A stretch of 64,000 nucleotides of DNA from positions 30,247,915-30,311,914 of the forward strand of contig CAIIXF020000001.1 of NCBI GenBank assembly GCA_903813345.2, given 5' to 3'. The notes beneath the pieces were generated by a model. The model was given only the letters and a program-made list of their open reading frames with translations. It did no database searches and was not told where the DNA came from. Below, one piece after another: positions 59,044 through 64,000 of the stretch. The stretch is from Owenia fusiformis (taxonomy: Eukaryota; Annelida; Polychaeta; Sabellida; Oweniidae). Made by a program: the position numbers and the translations under genes. Numbering within the stretch: position 1 is the stretch's first letter; the number at the start of each line of letters is the position of its first letter.

Positions 59044-62000
59044 ATGGTTTTAATTGCCTTTTCAACGAAAATGGATAATCCCTTGAATGTATTGCCTTTT
59101 CATAACTGTTCCAATGTTGACTTCCTCAATGACACAAATCAGCTTGATTTTTATGAATCTTTAATTTTTGACCCTCTTGATTTTGAGAGGAGAATCGCAA
59201 CCGAAGACCAATATGAAAATGTACAATCAGATATGCAGGACATTGCTCAAAAGTGCAAATTTTTTAACATTGACCAGTTCAACTCAACTGTGAGGCAGGA
59301 CTCTTTTTCTCTTGTTCACTTCAACATGAGAAGTCTTCCAAAAAATAACTGGAAATTTCAAATATTTGAATCACTGAGTAGGACTAAATTTTCTGTAATT
59401 GCCATGTCAGAAACATGGCTTAATTCCAATATTGAAAAACTTTATAAACTTGATGGATACAACTCTGTCTTTAATTCTAGGAATGGTTCAAGAGGTGGAG
59501 GCATTTGCCTTCATATTGATAAGCATTATTCATTCAAAGTAAGAACTGATCTTCAGTTAACACTTAATCAATGTGAATCCTTAACAATCGAAATTGAGCA
59601 GATATCTGGAAAAAATATCCTTGTTACTGGTATATATAAACCACCAAATGCTAATTTAAATGATTTTAATATAGATTTTAATTTACTGCAAGAGAAAATC
59701 GTAGCAGAAGATAAAATTTCATATATATTAGGTGACTTTAATATTGATATTTTAAAATCAAATCAACATGAACAAACAAATGAATTTATATGTAACTTGC
59801 ATTCAAATAACTTTATACCTTTGATATATAGACCTACTAGAATTACTCAAACTACTGCCACACTTATCGATAACATTTTTTCAAATGCAAATAACATAGC
59901 TCACACAGGTGTATTACTTTATGATATTTCTGACCATTTCCCAATATTTGCAATTAATGATAGAACAAAATCTTGTGTTAAAAAAAGAAAAATTCAATAT
60001 CGGGTTATTAATGATGAAACAGTTAGTAGACTTAAAAATGAGATATCTTTGATCAACTGGGATAATTATGATGAATCTCCTTGTATTAACACTGCTTACA
60101 ATTCATTTTTAGATATTTTATCCAGAACATATAACAGATGTCTTCCTATTAAAAATAAAATAATTAAAACGTATAATGATAACAATAAACCATGGATAAC
60201 TTTAGGGATAATAATTTCAGCCAAATATAAAAACAAACTGTACACCAAATATAAGAAAAATCCAACTTTGCAGAATAAGACAGTTTACACTAGGTATAAA
60301 AATAAATTAAATCATGTTATCAGAAATGCAGAAAAGATGTTTTATAAAAATAAATTTGAAGAGAGCAAAGGTAATATAAAGAAATCTTGGAATATTATTA
60401 ATAGCATTTTAAAAAGAAAACCAATTAATTCAAATACAAATTCCTCATTTGACCTTGGTGAACGGAAAACAACTAATGGTGAAGAGATAGCAGAACATTT
60501 TAATCACTTCTTTAGCACAATTGGTAAAAAACTTGCTGATCGTATTAAGACTAACATTGACCCAATGATTAACATGAGAAAAATGAATCAAAATTTAAAC
60601 TCTCTGTTCATTACCCCAGTTACAATAAATGATGTCACAACAGGAATTAAATTACTAAAGGATTCTGCAGCTTCAATTGACGATATAAAACCAATAGTTA
60701 TAAAATCGCTTCATGAATTTCTAGCAGCACCACTTGCACAAATTTTCAATTTATCAATTTCTACAGGTAAATTTCCAGATGCACTTAAAATTGCTAGAGT
60801 TATCGCAGTATTTAAAAAGGGACTTAAAGATAAATTCACTAACTACAGACCAATTTCTATTTTGAGTGTTTTTGCGAAAATGTTAGAAAAACTTATTCAT
60901 GATAAGGTAATGGTATTCTTAGAAAAATATGAATTACTCTATTTACAGCAATATGGCTTCCGAAAAAAACATTCCACATATATGGCTCTTTTAAATTTTA
61001 TTGAAAACATAAGAACAGGTTTAGACAAATCGGAAACAAGCATTGGAATATATATTGATTTAACAAAAGCCTTTGATACCGTGGATCATAATATACTGTT
61101 GAATAAACTTGAATTTTATGGAATTAGAGGAACCCCACTTTCTTGGTTTAAAAGTTATCTTGAAAATAGGAAAATCATTACAGAATATACAATACATGAT
61201 TTTGAAATTGACCCAAGTACTATAACTGATATGAAATATCAATCATCTGCTTCTAATATTGAATATGGAATTCCACAAGGCTCTGTTTTGGGGCCCCTCT
61301 TATTCATTATTTTCATAAATGACATATATTTAACATCAGATAAATTAAAATTTGTCCTATATGCAGATGACACAAATATTTTATTGACTGATGATAACAT
61401 TGATAATTTAGAAAATGATATAAATGAGGAATTGAAGAAGGTTCATGATTGGATGACATCTAACAGATTAACACTCAATGTAGAAAAAACAAAATTTATG
61501 ATTTTTGACATAAAAAGAATCAACAAAATTGACAACTTTGAAGTAAAATTAAATAATCAATCAATAGAAAGGGTAAATAATATTAATTTTCTAGGAGTAA
61601 TTATTGACTCCAAGTTAACATGGGCTGCTCACATAAATGCACTTTGTACCAAAATTTCAAATTTAATTCGATTAATATATAAAACTAGACACAAACTAAC
61701 TTTGAATGCCTTGCTGACAACCTATTATTCTTTAGTATATTCATATATAAGTTATGGAAACATTTTATGGGGCAATGCAACAAAAAATCACTTAAACAGA
61801 CTATTTATTTTGCAAAAGAAATTTCTAAGAATAATGAAAAATTCTGAAAGAACTGCTCATTCAAGTCCCATCTTCAAAAAGTTCAAAATATTAAATATTT
61901 TTGACATTAATAAATTTCAAACGCTCACTTTTGTGCAGAAAACTGTAACAGAATCTGTAGACTTTCCGTTTCATAATTTTAAACATTTTTTTCAAGAGAG

Positions 62001-62160
62001 AACAGATATACACACCCATGATACTAGATACAAATATAATTTAACAATCAAAAGGTTTAGAACTGAAACTGGTCGAAAATCAATTGCGATTAGAGGAGCA
62101 ATACTGTATAACTCACTGGCTAAAGACTTCAAAGAAGGCAAAATATATAAAGAAATTTGA
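59044..62160 (+). CDS. Non-LTR retrotransposon ORF2: endonuclease and reverse transcriptase
   Basis: An uninterrupted 1038-codon frame with a stop three codons before the first ATG; a second ATG at 59071 is also plausible. Residues about 87-305 are an apurinic-type endonuclease (SLVHFNMRSLP, AMSETWL, GGGICLHID, GDFNIDIL, YRPTRI, DISDHFPIF). Residues about 480-790 are the reverse transcriptase (NYRPISILSVFAKMLEKLIH, QYGFRKKHST, IDLTKAFDTVDH, GIPQGSVLGPLLFIIFIND, and LYADD with the catalytic Asp pair at 775-776). No RNase H is evident. The domain order and (ATTGA)n tail fit the CR1/L2 side of the Jockey superfamily. No frameshift or stop is seen, so this copy may be competent or only recently silent. 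ORF1 was not recognised upstream. Confidence 0.93.
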   Translation: MVLIAFSTKMDNPLNVLPFHNCSNVDFLNDTNQLDFYESLIFDPLDFERRIATEDQYENVQSDMQDIAQKCKFFNIDQFNSTVRQDSFSLVHFNMRSLPKNNWKFQIFESLSRTKFSVIAMSETWLNSNIEKLYKLDGYNSVFNSRNGSRGGGICLHIDKHYSFKVRTDLQLTLNQCESLTIEIEQISGKNILVTGIYKPPNANLNDFNIDFNLLQEKIVAEDKISYILGDFNIDILKSNQHEQTNEFICNLHSNNFIPLIYRPTRITQTTATLIDNIFSNANNIAHTGVLLYDISDHFPIFAINDRTKSCVKKRKIQYRVINDETVSRLKNEISLINWDNYDESPCINTAYNSFLDILSRTYNRCLPIKNKIIKTYNDNNKPWITLGIIISAKYKNKLYTKYKKNPTLQNKTVYTRYKNKLNHVIRNAEKMFYKNKFEESKGNIKKSWNIINSILKRKPINSNTNSSFDLGERKTTNGEEIAEHFNHFFSTIGKKLADRIKTNIDPMINMRKMNQNLNSLFITPVTINDVTTGIKLLKDSAASIDDIKPIVIKSLHEFLAAPLAQIFNLSISTGKFPDALKIARVIAVFKKGLKDKFTNYRPISILSVFAKMLEKLIHDKVMVFLEKYELLYLQQYGFRKKHSTYMALLNFIENIRTGLDKSETSIGIYIDLTKAFDTVDHNILLNKLEFYGIRGTPLSWFKSYLENRKIITEYTIHDFEIDPSTITDMKYQSSASNIEYGIPQGSVLGPLLFIIFINDIYLTSDKLKFVLYADDTNILLTDDNIDNLENDINEELKKVHDWMTSNRLTLNVEKTKFMIFDIKRINKIDNFEVKLNNQSIERVNNINFLGVIIDSKLTWAAHINALCTKISNLIRLIYKTRHKLTLNALLTTYYSLVYSYISYGNILWGNATKNHLNRLFILQKKFLRIMKNSERTAHSSPIFKKFKILNIFDINKFQTLTFVQKTVTESVDFPFHNFKHFFQERTDIHTHDTRYKYNLTIKRFRTETGRKSIAIRGAILYNSLAKDFKEGKIYKEI

Positions 62161-62386
62161 AAAACTGATAAAGAATGATCTTATCAGTAAATACCAATGA
62201 TAATCTGTGCTTCCATTTTTCTCTTTCATTTTGATTCATTTAGCTTTTGATCTATGACTAAAACATTACTTTTAAATATTATGTCCCATGGAATATATAC
62301 ACCCCTTGGGGTGTCTTTTTCATGTAATTGATGAAATGTTGTATGATGTAATTTTGAATGAATAAATTGAATTGAATTGAATTGAA
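62161..62386 (+). mobile_element. LINE 3' UTR and (ATTGA)n tail
   Basis: About 200 bp of 3' UTR after the ORF2 stop lead to GAATAAATTGA followed by a total of four ATTGA units ending at 62385. Short tandem tails in place of poly(A) are usual for CR1/L2-type LINEs. Confidence 0.8.
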
Positions 62387-64000
62387 TATGCTGTATTTTC
62401 AATGATTCCTTCAATAGTGGTTCGGTATATGTTTTTTAAATACTTCAAATAATTCCTAAACAAATCTGTTTAGTGTATGAAATCAAAAAAAGTAGATACA
62501 TTTGTCCCATACTTGGACATGTTTCAGATACATATAGCAGGTTTATAAATACTTATATTTTCATCAGCGGGCAGATATAGCTAATGTCCCGGCCTGAGAG
62601 GGCAGATATATTACACCTGCCCACTAAGTCATAATCATCATTTGTGTATGATAAGCAATGAGGGAAGTAGCATACTTAATACATATGTTAATAATCAATG
62701 ATTCGAGAATATGTGGATGAATACTTTAAAAAAAACAGAAGAATCCTCCTAAGGCCAAGAAAACAAAATTAGACATGAATACATTCATATGGTTGAATTC
62801 TTTCTAACTCTGGCCAATTGAACAATGTGAACCAGATAAGAAAGATTGATATGGGATAAACAGATCATCCTCTAGTCAGTTCATGCTATTAGGATTATCC
62901 CTTGGCGAATATAATATATCTTCCCTCAGGAACTAAGGCCTTTGGTCAATAGAAAATATCTTCCCTCGGGACCTATGACCATCGGCCAGATATATTATAT
63001 TGGCCTCGGGATAATTCTAATACCCTGAATCTCATAGAGGATAATCTCTATTTGTCTCCATCAATTATTATAATACATATAAATCGGGATATAAATATAA
63101 CCTAAAGTAAGAAATCACATTCTCTAACCAGTAATATTTAATTTTAAAATTGGTAAATGATGATTATGTCACAATAGAATTGATGACCATGATTTATTTG
63201 AGAATAAAACAGACAAAACAAAGGCTAACAAAAATCTTTAAAAATTTTGGTAAAACATAAATATTCTAAAATTGCTTGTTTTTCATCATTATTACTTCGA
63301 TCTCCAAACCCCAAAAATTGAGTGTTACAAATTGTTTCAAGTTAAAGTATGCCTAATTTCATGAGCAAACTAGTAATCTTGTTGGATATTTTTCCTCAAC
63401 AATGCCTTATCTAATTCATCTATATACAAACTACTAGATTCCAAATGCTATTTTACAGGATGGGTGTTCATGAAAGTAACACTAAACATCAATTTTGTCA
63501 TAAACTGAACAATGCAGCTAATTGATTCTCCCATCTAAGCAACAGAGCCTCTTTTAATATATTGTAATTTCAAAATTGCCTCTAATTCAAGTTCTTCAAT
63601 CAAATCTAAAATGGACACAACTGGTAATATCTTTATACCATATGAGTAGAATGTTTGTTTCTTTCAAATTCATGCTTTCGTTAGAAACATGGATATCACT
63701 AATTCATAGTTTTGATTCATCTTTAAAATGGTGTGCATTATATATGAGGTTTAATTAATGGGAAGTTTTTAATACAGGGAAATACAATATATGTGAGGGA
63801 AATACAATATACCTCCCCAAGGGGTTGAGGGTAGAATATTGTATTTCCCAAGGGTTATACCTTGTACCCAAAATTATTTATCATATACTAAAATACGAAA
63901 ATATGAGAAATTGCACAGAATGAAATTCCTGCAAGGGATTACTGAGCGGGTGATAAACTTGGCGATACATAGAGATTATCCTATATGAGGTTCAGGATAT
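62387..64000. other. Repeat-rich right end of the window
   Basis: No coding exon is supported. TATTAGGATTATCCC at 62887 is inverted at 63008-63022 (GGGATAATTCTAATA), enclosing about 105 bp. CCTGAATCTCATAGAGGATA at about 63024 is inverted near the window end (63969-63996), suggesting a larger foldback of about 0.97 kb whose outer edge may lie beyond 64000. A hairpin built on GGAAATACAATAT and ATATTGTATTTCC lies at about 63777-63850. Confidence 0.6.

Overview
The window looks like AT-rich nuclear DNA from a marine invertebrate animal. The genes are split by canonical GT-AG introns. They encode deep metazoan families (LMBR1/LMBR1L, ACBD5, MDH1B, NIFK, cytochrome b5-fused desaturases), and mobile elements fill the introns and spacers. 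A hemichordate or similar ambulacrarian is my best guess, but the sequence alone does not settle the phylum.

Layout. Bases 948-7809 (+) hold the last ten exons of an LMBR1/LMBR1L membrane protein; its 5' exons lie outside the window. Convergent to it is ACBD5 (-, 12339-22938, nine exons, 508 aa), the peroxisomal acyl-CoA-binding tether protein. MDH1B follows on the same strand (-, 24529-28310, six exons, 568 aa). NIFK (+, 28703-37853, five exons, 277 aa) diverges from MDH1B across 392 bp. After a repeat-rich spacer come two tandem intron-free desaturase-like genes (-, 43741-45165 and 48187-49695). The last 14 kb contain only repeats and a LINE with an intact 1038-aa endonuclease/reverse transcriptase ORF (59044-62160).

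Mobile DNA dominates. At least a dozen inverted-repeat elements can be delimited, several with exact target-site duplications: 16272-19015 (5 bp), 22345-22624 (9 bp), 29899-30861 (8 bp, 82-bp inverted repeats), 38426-38662 (TA) and 47720-47913 (5 bp). Two Helitron2/Helentron-type non-autonomous elements (3900-4552, 32639-32757) have 3' hairpins whose stems differ by compensatory changes. A foldback of about 40-bp repeats fills 20545-22269.

Three signals stand out. First, a 55-bp unit containing the 3' splice site and first 41-42 bases of an LMBR1 exon is amplified 26 times in tandem, directly upstream of and including the real exon start. Second, a mobile-element-borne minisatellite at about 52.2-54.2 kb carries six copies of a DR4-type nuclear-receptor motif. 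Third, the MDH1B protein has lost the malate dehydrogenase catalytic Asp/His pair and the Rossmann glycines, so it reads as a pseudoenzyme.

The genes do not form an operon. ACBD5 (peroxisome-ER tethering, very-long-chain acyl-CoA handling) and the two desaturases both concern lipids, but nothing in the sequence shows that this neighbourhood is functional.
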